A stretch of DNA of 64,000 nucleotides from Chitinophaga sp. 180180018-3 (GCF_037893185.1 NZ_CP140772.1:620001-684000); one strand, 5' to 3'. Shown: positions 28,172-36,988, counted from the stretch's first letter. The notes: generated from the sequence alone by a model not told the origin. Numbers and translations: made by a program.

Positions 28172-29005
28172 ATGTATAAACAGATGAGCGAACTAACAGC
28201 AAAGATTGCAGCGGCAGGTGAATATATCAGTAAACACTGGCAGGAGAAGCCGGTGGCTGGTATTATCCTGGGCAGCGGTCTTGGGAACCTGGCCGGAGAT
28301 ATCGAAGACAGGATTGAGATTCCATACAACCAGATACCGCATTTCCCGGAATCCACAGTAGAAGGGCATTCCGGAAAGCTGATCCTCGGCCGGATGCAGG
28401 GTAAGCCTGTAGTGGCCATGGCAGGGCGCTTTCATTATTACGAAGGATTTTCGATGCAGCAGGTAACCTTCCCCATCCGGGTGATGAAGGCCCTTGGCAT
28501 TCATACGTTGTTCATTTCCAACGCGGCAGGAGGAATGAATCCGGCCTTCCACGTAGGAGATCTGATGATTATACGGGACCATATCAACCTGCAGCCGGAA
28601 CATCCGCTGCGTGGTAAAAATGAAGATACACTGGGCCCGCGCTTCCCCGACATGAGTGAGCCTTATGCCAGATCTCTGATCCGGGTAGCGCAGAAAATAG
28701 CAGCGGATAACAATATTTCCCTGCATACGGGCGTATATGTAGGCGTTCAGGGCCCGACTTTCGAAACCAGGGCTGAGTATAAATACATGCATATTATCGG
28801 CGGCGATGCGGTGGGTATGAGCACTGTACCTGAAGTAATTGTAGCCATACATGCCGGTTTGAAGGTGTTTGCCATGAGTGTGATTACGGATATTGGTATC
28901 CGTGAGGAAGAGAATGTGATCACACATGATGAAGTACTGGCAGCTGCCAAGGCGGCGGAACCCAAACTGACATTGATCTTTAGCGAATTAATCCGGCAAC
29001 TATAA
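28172..29005 (+). CDS. Purine-nucleoside phosphorylase (trimeric PNP/MTAP class)
   Basis: 277 aa. Phosphate-site motif GSGLGNLAGD (34-43), GHSGKL (65-70), SNAAGGMNP (116-124), substrate Glu in GVQGPTFETRAEY (191-203) and GMSTVPE (215-221). It cleaves purine nucleosides with phosphate. At the base-recognition position the segment is VITDIG with Asp240, where guanosine/inosine-specific PNPs have Asn and methylthioadenosine phosphorylases have Asp. Met5 (28184) is an alternative start. The porin gene follows 20 bp later. Confidence 0.93.
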   Translation: MYKQMSELTAKIAAAGEYISKHWQEKPVAGIILGSGLGNLAGDIEDRIEIPYNQIPHFPESTVEGHSGKLILGRMQGKPVVAMAGRFHYYEGFSMQQVTFPIRVMKALGIHTLFISNAAGGMNPAFHVGDLMIIRDHINLQPEHPLRGKNEDTLGPRFPDMSEPYARSLIRVAQKIAADNNISLHTGVYVGVQGPTFETRAEYKYMHIIGGDAVGMSTVPEVIVAIHAGLKVFAMSVITDIGIREEENVITHDEVLAAAKAAEPKLTLIFSELIRQL

Positions 29006-29025
29006 CACGCTTTTGTTTCTTTCGG

Positions 29026-31008
29026 ATGAGACAACTTTTTATTTTCATAACCCTCCTGTTACTGGGCGGGAATCAATTGATGGCCCAATTTAATACAGGG
29101 CGCTTATCCGGTATGGGCGGAGGCGGCGGGGGCAGCAGCAAAATGCAGCGCGATACGGGTAAACATGTGCATGAGCCGGATACCATTACCGTTTCTTACA
29201 GGGTACTCGGTGAACCTACCGACTACCGCCTGGATTCGTCTGTAAACGATTTCCAGACAAACTACCTGAGGGTGCCACCTACTTATGCTACATTAGGTAA
29301 CGTAGGTAGCGCCGCTTATAACATGGTATATACGCCCATCATGAAAGCCGGCTTCGACGCAGGTTTCCATGCTTACGATATTTATTCCAATTCCCATAAG
29401 GATGCCCGCTTTTATCACAGCAGTCGCCCGTATACAGAGTTGCAATACCTCGTTGGCAGTAAGCAGGAACAGATAATCGGCGTTTCTCATACCCAGAATC
29501 GCACGGAGCGGTTCAATTTTGCCCTGGATTATCGAAAGATCAATTCGCCGGGGTACTATCGCAGTCAGAATACCAACCACGATATCTACCGTGTAACGGC
29601 CCGCTATCAGAGCAAGAACAAGCGCGCCAATACTTACATGAGCTTTTATTACAATAAGATCAATGGCGGAGAGAATGGTGGTATAAAGAATGAATCCTAT
29701 ATGTCTGACAACGATTACAAGCAGCGGAAAAATATTCCGGTAAATCTTGGCGGCAATATTTCCACGGTGTATAATTTCTTTGGAGGCACCATCCCGGTAA
29801 AAACGAGTTACGGGGAAACAGGCTTCCTTATTCAGCAGCAGTACGACTGGGGAAACGGAAAAACCATTCACGTGAATGATACCACGGATTATTACCAGTA
29901 TGATCCTTTTTTCCGGGTGCAATACACGTTTAACTACGAAAGTGACACCTATCAGTTCATCGATACACAGGCCGATACATCTGCTTTTTATCCCAGTCAT
30001 TACAACTTTGGCACCAATACAGTCGATACTGTAATGGCGAAACATAAATGGAAGATTATCTCCAACGACCTTTCGCTGATACAGTTTCCGGTGCGTGGTA
30101 ACCTGGGCCACTTTATCAGTGCAGGAGCCAGGTTTGAAAGCATGACCGGTACTTTCCTCGATGCGAATGTACATTTTTCCAACCTCGTATTACACGGGGA
30201 GTACCGCAATAAAACCCGCGATAAGAAATGGGATTTCTCTGCCAAAGGTGAGTTTTACCTCGTAGGCCAGAATATCGGTGACTATAGCGTACAGGGTATG
30301 TTAAAAAGATATATTAATGATCTGTTGGGAGATGTACGTCTGTCTGTTAATAACGTAAACCGCGAACCATCGTACGTTTACAAGTATTTCAACAGCAACC
30401 ACGATGCCTGGTACAATACCAGCCTGGCTAAAGAAAATACTACGCAGCTCCAGTTTGCGACCGATAATAAAAAGCTGAAGTATACACTGGCAGTGAATTA
30501 CTTCATCTTTACCAATTTCACTTATCTGAAAGACTATTACCACAGCGCCCAGTATACTTCGCTCTTCAACTTGTTGCAGATCACCTTCAGTAAGAAATTC
30601 TCAATAGCGCCGTTTGCATGGTATGTAGATCTTGCGTTCCAGCAGGTACACGGCAACGGGCCACTGAATGTGCCCGCCTTCTGGACCCGCAACCGTTTTG
30701 CCTTTGAGAAACGGCTGTATACCAATCTTAACCTGGTAACAGGTCTGGAAATGAGGTATAATACCAGCTACTACGCAGATGATTACTCCCCGCTGATGGG
30801 GCAGTTCATATACCAGAACGCCAAAAAAATTAACAATCCATTACCTGATATCGCTGCTTTTGCCGATTTCCGTATCAAATCTTTTTCAGCCTACATCAGG
30901 GCAGAAAATCTGAATACTTTCCTGGCTAAAAATAATTACGGCGCTCCGCTGTACCCGTATAACAACTTTGCGTTCAGGGTGGGGCTGAGGTGGTGGTTTA
31001 TTAACTAA
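29026..31008 (+). CDS. Putative outer-membrane porin (Porin_10 family)
   Basis: 660 aa with a signal peptide ending at LMAQ (residue 20), a Gly/Ser-rich stretch at 28-38, then repeated amphipathic beta-strands with aromatic girdles to the C-terminal Trp-Trp-Phe. The start of the mature protein and the general layout match Bacteroidota 'putative porin' (PF14121). The substrate is unknown. Its stop codon lies in the left arm of the palindrome at 31007. Confidence 0.85.
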   Translation: MRQLFIFITLLLLGGNQLMAQFNTGRLSGMGGGGGGSSKMQRDTGKHVHEPDTITVSYRVLGEPTDYRLDSSVNDFQTNYLRVPPTYATLGNVGSAAYNMVYTPIMKAGFDAGFHAYDIYSNSHKDARFYHSSRPYTELQYLVGSKQEQIIGVSHTQNRTERFNFALDYRKINSPGYYRSQNTNHDIYRVTARYQSKNKRANTYMSFYYNKINGGENGGIKNESYMSDNDYKQRKNIPVNLGGNISTVYNFFGGTIPVKTSYGETGFLIQQQYDWGNGKTIHVNDTTDYYQYDPFFRVQYTFNYESDTYQFIDTQADTSAFYPSHYNFGTNTVDTVMAKHKWKIISNDLSLIQFPVRGNLGHFISAGARFESMTGTFLDANVHFSNLVLHGEYRNKTRDKKWDFSAKGEFYLVGQNIGDYSVQGMLKRYINDLLGDVRLSVNNVNREPSYVYKYFNSNHDAWYNTSLAKENTTQLQFATDNKKLKYTLAVNYFIFTNFTYLKDYYHSAQYTSLFNLLQITFSKKFSIAPFAWYVDLAFQQVHGNGPLNVPAFWTRNRFAFEKRLYTNLNLVTGLEMRYNTSYYADDYSPLMGQFIYQNAKKINNPLPDIAAFADFRIKSFSAYIRAENLNTFLAKNNYGAPLYPYNNFAFRVGLRWWFIN

Positions 31009-31120
31009 TTAAGAATCGGGAATGTAGAATTAAGAATGAAAGCGGAGATAGTAAACGCGAAGAACAAATTCGCTGCTATCTTCGCTTTCATTCTTAATTC
31101 TACATTCCCAATTCTTAATT
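31007..31120. repeat. Intergenic palindrome (family copy 5)
   Basis: Arms 31007-31051 and 31076-31120 pair at 43 of 45 positions; a further GCGAA/TTCGC stem lies in the 24-base interior. It begins within the porin stop codon and ends 4 bp before the next gene's promoter element. Unlike copies 2-4 it lies between codirectional genes. Confidence 0.92.
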
Positions 31121-31123
31121 TCT

Positions 31124-31131
31124 TATCTTTG
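31124..31131 (+). promoter_or_regulatory. -7 element of the metal module
   Basis: TATCTTTG, an exact TAnnTTTG match, 8 bases before the ATG at 31140. The mRNA would be nearly leaderless. Confidence 0.55.
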
Positions 31132-31139
31132 TAGCAACC

Positions 31140-31532
31140 ATGAAAAGAATCCTTGCCATATTTTTCGCCTTGCTATACACTACTTTAACAAGTGGTGTAG
31201 CGGTGAACGTGCATTATTGCATGGGAAAGCTGGCAGGCATTGAGTGGCAGGAAACACCTGATGGCTTTTGTCAGAAATGCAAAAAGCCGGCAAAAGGGAT
31301 GGACTGCTGCAAAAATGAATTTAAGTTCTGTAAGGTAACCGAGTCGCATCAGGCGGCTAAAACGCTGCAGCCAAACTTTTCACTGTACCAGGCTGATTTG
31401 CAGCTGCCCGTCAGAGAATTGCCCACCCCGGTTATCGCAGTAACAGATGCCCCCATTGGTGGTTATCCACATGACCCTCCGGATATTTCAGATACCCCTA
31501 TTTTCCTCAAGAACTGTACATTCCTGATCTGA
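31140..31532 (+). CDS. HYC_CC_PP family protein
   Basis: 130 aa. A signal peptide-like N-terminus (1-20) is followed by the family hallmarks: HYC at 25-27, paired Cys44/Cys47, CC at 56-57, Cys64, a Pro-Pro in HDPPD at 111-115 and a late Cys126. The Cys-rich character and the HMA genes after it suggest handling of copper or another soft metal at the envelope, but no biochemical role is known to me. First gene of a same-strand module to 33611. Confidence 0.8.
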   Translation: MKRILAIFFALLYTTLTSGVAVNVHYCMGKLAGIEWQETPDGFCQKCKKPAKGMDCCKNEFKFCKVTESHQAAKTLQPNFSLYQADLQLPVRELPTPVIAVTDAPIGGYPHDPPDISDTPIFLKNCTFLI

Positions 31533-31534
31533 TG

Positions 31535-31585
31535 CAACATAGGCGTGCTTTTACCATGAAGCACCTTACTTTATGTTGTCTTTTT
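31535..31585 (+). terminator. Hairpin with T-run between the HYC and HMA genes
   Basis: CAACATA/TATGTTG forms the outer stem and GTGCTT/AAGCAC the inner stem, followed by TCTTTTT. It may attenuate read-through into the HMA gene rather than fully stop it. Confidence 0.6.
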
Positions 31586-31614
31586 AATTATATTATTATT
31601 TAATATTACAGATC

Positions 31615-32160
31615 ATGAAAACGATATCCATTATCATATTGGCATTGGGGCTTACTTTTGGCGCCCAGGCCCAGTTTAAGAAAGCCAGCGTACAGGCAAC
31701 CGGCCTGACCTGCGCCATGTGTTCCAAAGCTACCTATGAATCCCTGCAGTCGCTGCCATTTGTTGAAAAAATAGAAACCGACCTGGATAACACCACTTTT
31801 GTACTGACGTTTAAACAAGGCGTGCCAGTGGTAATTGATGATATTAAGAAGAAAGTGGAAGATGCGGGCTTTTCCGTCGGTAAACTTGTAATGACTGCCA
31901 GCTTTAACAGCGTGGAGGTGAAGAATGATGCACACGTGGCTTTTGCGGGAAATACACTGCATTTTATGCATGTAAAGCAGCAGCAATTATCGGGCGATAG
32001 GGATATCACCGTTATCGATAAAGACTTCGTATCCGCTAAGCAGTTCAAAAAATATAGTACTGAAACCGCCATGCCCTGCTATAAAACCGGCATGATGGGC
32101 GACTGCTGCAAAACCGACGGCGCTGTTACCTCTAAAAGGATTTATCACGTTACTATTTAA
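31615..32160 (+). CDS. Secreted heavy-metal-associated (HMA) domain protein
   Basis: 181 aa with a signal peptide ending near AQAQ (residue 20). The HMA metal site is LTCAMCSKA with Cys33 and Cys36, in an HMA fold to about residue 95. The C-terminal half has a second Cys pair in GDCCKTDG near residue 165. It is likely a periplasmic metal-binding protein; Cu(I) is the usual ligand for CxxC HMA domains. The next gene's ATG is 11 bp downstream. Confidence 0.82.
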   Translation: MKTISIIILALGLTFGAQAQFKKASVQATGLTCAMCSKATYESLQSLPFVEKIETDLDNTTFVLTFKQGVPVVIDDIKKKVEDAGFSVGKLVMTASFNSVEVKNDAHVAFAGNTLHFMHVKQQQLSGDRDITVIDKDFVSAKQFKKYSTETAMPCYKTGMMGDCCKTDGAVTSKRIYHVTI

Positions 32161-32171
32161 AGCCAGCCGTG

Positions 32172-33035
32172 ATGAAGAGAATTTTAATGATAGCAGCGGT
32201 TTGCTGTACCATCAGTGGTTTGGCATCGGCCCAGGAACTGTACGTTAACACCGAACCGGCCAGTAACATGCCGGCTCATTCAATGGGATTCAGGCTTACC
32301 AACAGGTTTTTCAACATGGAGCATTCCGGGGAGAACGGCGTCCGGTTTGAGCCGGAAGTAATGTGGGGTGTCAATAAAAAGCTGATGATACACCTGGCGG
32401 GATATGCTTCCAATATGATGCAGCCCACGTTCCGTGCCGAAGGCGCCAGTGTGTATGCCAAATACCGCTTCCTTTCCCTGGATCAGCAACATGCCCATTT
32501 CAGGATGGCTGCCTATATAAAGGGCGCGCTGATCGATAATCCGTATTACCCGGTTATGCCGGCAGGAACACATCCCAGGCGGCCTTATAACAACCGGGAA
32601 CTGGATCTGGATGGCAGCACATCCGGGGTAAACGGAGGAATCATTGCTACTCAATTGTTACATAAGCTGGCCCTTTCCACTACGTTAGGGTATAACCGTT
32701 ATATGAATAATGTGAAAGATAATATCCCGGACGACTTCTCCCGAAATTCGGTTAATTATAGTCTTTCTGCAGGGTATTTGCTGCTACCGGTAAAGTATAA
32801 GAGCTTTCAGCAAACCAACCTGAACCTGTATGTGGAACTATTGGGAAAAACGAATACTGATGCGGCCGGAAAAGGATCCTACCTGGATATTGCTCCTGCG
32901 CTGCAGCTGATCTTTAACAGCACCACCAGGCTGGATTTGTCGTACCGCGCCCAACTGGCAGGCGATATGCCGAGGAATACGTTCAATTCTTTTCTGATCA
33001 GAGTGGAACATAATATTTTTAATATCAAAAAATAA
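32172..33035 (+). CDS. Outer-membrane beta-barrel protein of the metal module
   Basis: 287 aa from the ATG at 32172 (a GTG sits one codon before). A signal peptide ends near ASAQ (residue 20), then alternating amphipathic strands, Tyr/Phe-rich and without Cys, finish in a Phe/Ile-rich end. I recognise no named family. Gene context between the two HMA genes, with 3 bp to the next start, suggests a metal-linked transporter or porin. Confidence 0.65.
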   Translation: MKRILMIAAVCCTISGLASAQELYVNTEPASNMPAHSMGFRLTNRFFNMEHSGENGVRFEPEVMWGVNKKLMIHLAGYASNMMQPTFRAEGASVYAKYRFLSLDQQHAHFRMAAYIKGALIDNPYYPVMPAGTHPRRPYNNRELDLDGSTSGVNGGIIATQLLHKLALSTTLGYNRYMNNVKDNIPDDFSRNSVNYSLSAGYLLLPVKYKSFQQTNLNLYVELLGKTNTDAAGKGSYLDIAPALQLIFNSTTRLDLSYRAQLAGDMPRNTFNSFLIRVEHNIFNIKK

Positions 33036-33038
33036 CAA

Positions 33039-33611
33039 ATGCCTGTAACGGATCTGTATATAAAAAACATGGTATGCCCCCGCTGTATCAAAGTAGTAAC
33101 TGAAGCTATAGAAGCGCAGCACCTGCAGGTAAAGGATATACAGCTGGGTAAAGCAACCGTGGAAGGAACGGTGGATGACACCCAAATACAACAGCTGGCA
33201 CAAGCCCTGCAAAAGGAAGGGTTTACACTGATAGATGATAAAAAACAGCAATTGATCAACGGTATCAAGAGCATCATTGTGCAAACAGTTCATCATTCTG
33301 AGCTGGATGAAATGAGGGAAAATTTTTCTACCTTACTGTCCGGAAAACTACAGAAAGACTATCACTACCTCAGCAACCTGTTTTCAGAATCGGAAGGCAC
33401 TACCATCGAGCAATATATTATTCAGCAGAAAATAGAGAAAGTAAAAGAATTACTGGTATATAACGAGCTGAGTTTAAGTGAGATTAGCTATAAGCTGGGA
33501 TACAGCAGTGTAGCGCATCTTTCTGCACAATTCAAAAAAGTTACCGGTCTTACACCCAGTCAGTTTAAACAATTAAAAGCTCCCGGGCGTATATCTATAG
33601 ACAAGCTGTAG
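33039..33611 (+). CDS. HMA-AraC fusion transcriptional regulator
   Basis: 190 aa. Residues 1-70 resemble an HMA metal-binding domain with MVCPRC (Cys13, Cys16), spaced as in MxCxxC sites. Residues about 95-188 are an AraC/XylS HTH domain (KVKELLVYNELSLSEISYKLGYSSVAHLSAQFKK region, then GLTPSQFK). There is no sugar-binding cupin. The likely reading is a regulator that senses copper or a related metal directly and controls this module. Co-transcribed with the barrel gene (3-bp gap). Confidence 0.8.
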   Translation: MPVTDLYIKNMVCPRCIKVVTEAIEAQHLQVKDIQLGKATVEGTVDDTQIQQLAQALQKEGFTLIDDKKQQLINGIKSIIVQTVHHSELDEMRENFSTLLSGKLQKDYHYLSNLFSESEGTTIEQYIIQQKIEKVKELLVYNELSLSEISYKLGYSSVAHLSAQFKKVTGLTPSQFKQLKAPGRISIDKL

Positions 33612-33653
33612 TACACCTTGCCAGCAAAAGTTAGTTGTTTTAGTTTTAGTTTT

Positions 33654-33687
33654 AAAAAGAGGCTGCTGCACACCGTAGCCTCTTTTT
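33654..33687 (+). terminator. Intrinsic terminator after the HMA-AraC regulator
   Basis: AAAAAGAGGCT and AGCCTCTTTTT form an 11-bp stem around a 12-base loop. It ends the metal module. Confidence 0.85.
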
Positions 33688-33697
33688 CCAAAAACAG

Positions 33698-33775
33698 ATG
33701 ATCATGAAAAAAGTGCTAACAGGTATATTGAAATTTTTGCAATCGTTGTTTATGAAGAAAGACTGCTGTCGCTGA
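33698..33775 (+). CDS. Candidate micropeptide with Cys-Cys tail (25 aa)
   Basis: Small ORF with ATG at 33698 and a second at 33704, ending with TGA at 33773. The peptide is an amphipathic, Lys/Leu/Phe-rich helix ending in MKKDCCR. It lies 10 bp after the terminator of the metal module and before the L,D-transpeptidase. The CC end and the context suggest a small membrane-associated metal-binding peptide. No promoter of its own is evident, so expression is uncertain. Confidence 0.4.
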   Translation: MIMKKVLTGILKFLQSLFMKKDCCR

Positions 33776-33853
33776 TGCTGCGTATTTTCACAGTTAAATA
33801 ATTTCTGCACAGTATTTGTAAATCCCTATCTTTACCATAGCGATTTACTTTAG

Positions 33854-35533
33854 ATGAAGAAAAGAATTTTAACTATTAGTTTGTTGTGCGGATCTGGAGT
33901 ATGCTTATTGTTAGCCTGTACCAATAGTAAAAAGAAGCATACCGCCCCAAAACAAAAACAGATTGTAACCAACATCAGGCAACTGGATGAAGTGGTAACC
34001 GAAAGTATCACTGAAAGACTATCAGTATTGAAAGACAATGAAGGAGAGATGGAAGATAGCATTCCCGCCTTCAGGCCTTCAGCCATCCAGGAATTTTATG
34101 GAAAAGAAAAGCCGGTAAGTCATTGGTCTAAAAATGGTGTGGCCAGTGAAGTGGCGGATTCCATGTTGTATCTGATACAACATGCGGATGATGCCGGGCT
34201 ACCAGCTAACCGTTATCATGAGCCGGCACTGACTGCTGCATGGCAACAGATGAATAGCGATGCCAATGCAAAAAAAGATGCTGCACTTTGGGCAAAGGTA
34301 GATGTACTGCTGACAGATGGCTTTATGAAAATGGCTTCTGATCTGCACTATGGCATTGCTCCCAGAGACAGCGTAACCCTTCGAAAAGATTCTGTATTTA
34401 CCGACGCGCAACTGGTTGCAAAACTGCAGCAGGCCCTGAATGAAAAGAATGTTACCGGTATGTTGCATTCACTGGAGCCTACACATGCAGGATACCTTGC
34501 ATTGAAAGAAGGTATACAATCGTTTAAAGAGAAATACCGGGATTATCGCTGGGATACACTACCGCTGAATTATACGGATACTGCGGTTTTCAGGCAATTG
34601 GTAGTAAACCGCCTGGTACAAAGCGGGCATCTGGACACCGCCGGAAGGGCAATAGATACTGCGCTGATAAAGAGCAGCATCAAAGCATTCCAGAAGGAGT
34701 TCAATATCTATCCCGATGGTGTTGCCGTAAAGAGAACAGTAATAGCATTGAACCGGTCTATGCACGACTGGATTATGCAGGCAGGCATTAACCTCGACAG
34801 GTGGCGCAAACTGCCTGACTCCATGCCGGTACGTTATATCATGGTAAACCTGCCGGGTTATACCCTGCGGGTAATCGATAGTGGAGAAGTAAGGTTGGAA
34901 TCGAAGGTGATTGTGGGAGCGCCACGTACACGTACGCCATTGCTGAATTCCTATATGACGAATTTCCTCCTGTTCCCTTATTGGAGAGTACCGTACAGCA
35001 TCGTATTTAAAGAGATGTTGCCGGCAATCCAAAAGAATGTGGGCTACCTCGCGTCTAAAAACCTGGAGGTAATAGACCGGAACGGAGAAGTGGTAGATCC
35101 GCATACGATCGACTGGCACAAGCTTAGCAAAGGCCATTTTCCGTACGTATTGCGGCAGATGGATGGAGAGGATAATTCATTGGGCGTAATGAAATTCAAC
35201 TTCCGGAATAAATACAGCGTATATCTGCACGATACCAACAACCGTGGCCTGTTTAAGAACTCTATGCGTGCCATGAGTCATGGTTGCGTAAGAGTACAGC
35301 AATGGGACAGCCTTGCGAAGTTCCTTGTATCCGCAGATTCCATTGGCCATAAAGCCGATAGTATCCCGGTATGGCTGGCCAGAGAAGAGAAACGACAGGT
35401 GGATTTGCCCAGGCATATCCCCATTTATCTTCGCTATTTCACAGCAGAAGGGCAGAAGGGCAACCTGGTGTTCTTTGATGATATTTATGGAGAAGATAAA
35501 GTGATCAGGAAGAAATTAGGAATTGGTAATTAA
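33854..35533 (+). CDS. L,D-transpeptidase (YcbB/LdtD-like lipoprotein)
   Basis: 559 aa. A lipoprotein-type signal (LLLACTNSK, Cys near residue 23) is followed by a region resembling the YcbB scaffold domain, a peptidoglycan-binding helix bundle (about 275-310, IKAFQKEF) and the YkuD catalytic domain with SHGCVR, nucleophile Cys478. It makes 3-3 crosslinks or attaches proteins to peptidoglycan in the periplasm. Its last four codons and stop belong to the arm of the palindrome disrupted by the IS. Confidence 0.92.
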   Translation: MKKRILTISLLCGSGVCLLLACTNSKKKHTAPKQKQIVTNIRQLDEVVTESITERLSVLKDNEGEMEDSIPAFRPSAIQEFYGKEKPVSHWSKNGVASEVADSMLYLIQHADDAGLPANRYHEPALTAAWQQMNSDANAKKDAALWAKVDVLLTDGFMKMASDLHYGIAPRDSVTLRKDSVFTDAQLVAKLQQALNEKNVTGMLHSLEPTHAGYLALKEGIQSFKEKYRDYRWDTLPLNYTDTAVFRQLVVNRLVQSGHLDTAGRAIDTALIKSSIKAFQKEFNIYPDGVAVKRTVIALNRSMHDWIMQAGINLDRWRKLPDSMPVRYIMVNLPGYTLRVIDSGEVRLESKVIVGAPRTRTPLLNSYMTNFLLFPYWRVPYSIVFKEMLPAIQKNVGYLASKNLEVIDRNGEVVDPHTIDWHKLSKGHFPYVLRQMDGEDNSLGVMKFNFRNKYSVYLHDTNNRGLFKNSMRAMSHGCVRVQQWDSLAKFLVSADSIGHKADSIPVWLAREEKRQVDLPRHIPIYLRYFTAEGQKGNLVFFDDIYGEDKVIRKKLGIGN

Positions 35534-35564
35534 GCATTAAGAAATAAAGCGAAGACCCTGGCGA
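35520..35564. repeat. Left arm of palindrome copy 6 (split by the IS)
   Basis: Perfect 45-bp inverted match to 37046-37090. The arm carries the end of the L,D-transpeptidase ORF. Without the IS and one target copy, the two arms would enclose a 12-base loop. Confidence 0.95.
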
Positions 35565-35615
35565 AATAATTATGAAGTGCCCCCAAAAAGTTAGACACTT
35601 TATGGGGGCATTTTT

Positions 35616-36170
35616 ATGGATAAGCGAATCAAATACAGTTTAGCACAAAAGCAAATAGCAGTTAAGTCCGTACTGTCAGGTCATGACACATTTAGCTCAG
35701 CTGCCCGCAAGATCGGAGGCACCGATACCACAATTCACCGTTGGGTCAATCTTTATAAGCTTCATGGACAAGCAGGATTACAGCAGCGCCCAGGTAATTA
35801 TACAGGAACATTTAAATTCCAGGTGCTCCAGTATATGTTTGAAAAGGGGTTATCTTTAATGCAAACAGCCATGATTTTTGGTATTACCCAGGATAATATA
35901 GTTGGTCGATGGCTTAAAAAGTATGAACGAGAGGGAGCTGCCGGGTTGTTAAAAGAGACAAGAGGCCGAAAAAGTTCGACGATGACAAAAAAATCGAAAA
36001 AGAGTAAAAAACCAGTAACAGATCCAACACAGGCCAAACTAGCGGCTTTAGAGGCAGAGCTGTTGTATTTGCGGGCGGAGAATGCCTACCTAAAAAAGTT
36101 GGATGCCTTAATTCAGGAAGAAAAAGCCGCTCAGGATCAAAACAAGCGGCAAGAGCCATCAGAGAATTAA
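35616..36170 (+). CDS. IS3-family transposase OrfA
   Basis: 184 aa. Helix-turn-helix/helix-turn-helix DNA-binding region (two HTH_28-like units, about 10-55 and 65-115), a Lys/Ser-rich linker, then a leucine-zipper-like coiled coil (LAALEAELLYLRAENAYLKKLD, abbreviated region 145-170). A canonical A-AAA-AAG slippery heptamer lies at 36092-36098 in the LKK codons. A -1 shift there enters the OrfB frame, which is open from 36008. Confidence 0.92.
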   Translation: MDKRIKYSLAQKQIAVKSVLSGHDTFSSAARKIGGTDTTIHRWVNLYKLHGQAGLQQRPGNYTGTFKFQVLQYMFEKGLSLMQTAMIFGITQDNIVGRWLKKYEREGAAGLLKETRGRKSSTMTKKSKKSKKPVTDPTQAKLAALEAELLYLRAENAYLKKLDALIQEEKAAQDQNKRQEPSEN

Positions 36171-36184
36171 GGCCGCATTATTCA

Positions 36185-36988
36185 TTGGAGTTACTGCTGA
36201 AGGTGGCAGGGATGGCTCGAAGTACTTATTATTACTATCTCAAACAAGTGTCAGTACCTGATAAACATGCCATATTAAAAGGAGCAATAACAGCGCTTTA
36301 CCATCAGCATAAAGGTAGATATGGCTACAGACGCATAACAGCAGCATTGAGGCGATCAGGCAGGGAAATTAATCACAAGACAGTACTGAAAATGATGAGG
36401 GCCTGTAATTTGAAAAGCCTGGTCAGGGTAAAAAAATACAGATCTTATAAAGGGCAGCAGGGCAGAATCGCGCCCAATCTGCTAAAGAGGGATTTTAAAG
36501 CAGAGAAGCCCTGCCAAAAATGGGTTACAGATGTAACCATGTTTATGGTAGGAGATCAAAAGCTCTATCTTTCTCCTATAATGGATCTGTACAATGGGGA
36601 AATAGTAAGTTATAGTCTATCGGAACGCTCCACCTTTCAGCCAATCATTGATATGCTTCAAAATGCCTTCCCCAGGCTGCCTACCGATAGCAAACTGATA
36701 TTACACTCTGATCAGGGATGGCAATACCAGATGAAACAATATCAAAAGATGCTGATTGACTGCAATATCGAGCAGAGCATGTCTGGAAAAGGTAATTGTT
36801 TGGACAATGCTGCTATGGAGAGTTTCTTTAGTGTCCTAAAAACAGAGTTGTTCTATCTTGAAAAATTTGACTCTATTACAGTCTTAAAACAGCAGATTGA
36901 AGAATATATTGGCTACTACAATAACGATAGAATCAAACTAAAATTAAATGGCCTGAGCCCTGTAAATTACCGAACTCAGGCCATTTAA
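36185..36988 (+). CDS. IS3-family transposase OrfB (DDE integrase domain)
   Basis: 267 aa from a TTG at 36185, but the frame is open from 36008. The real product is probably the OrfAB fusion made by -1 frameshifting at 36092-36098, because the sequence just upstream in this frame (RPHYSLELLLKV) continues the family pattern. The DDE residues are in WVTDVTMF, LHSDQGWQY and NAAMESFFSVLKTE; the last ends with the IS3-type K after E. An HTH_21 region precedes them. Confidence 0.92.
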   Translation: MELLLKVAGMARSTYYYYLKQVSVPDKHAILKGAITALYHQHKGRYGYRRITAALRRSGREINHKTVLKMMRACNLKSLVRVKKYRSYKGQQGRIAPNLLKRDFKAEKPCQKWVTDVTMFMVGDQKLYLSPIMDLYNGEIVSYSLSERSTFQPIIDMLQNAFPRLPTDSKLILHSDQGWQYQMKQYQKMLIDCNIEQSMSGKGNCLDNAAMESFFSVLKTELFYLEKFDSITVLKQQIEEYIGYYNNDRIKLKLNGLSPVNYRTQAI

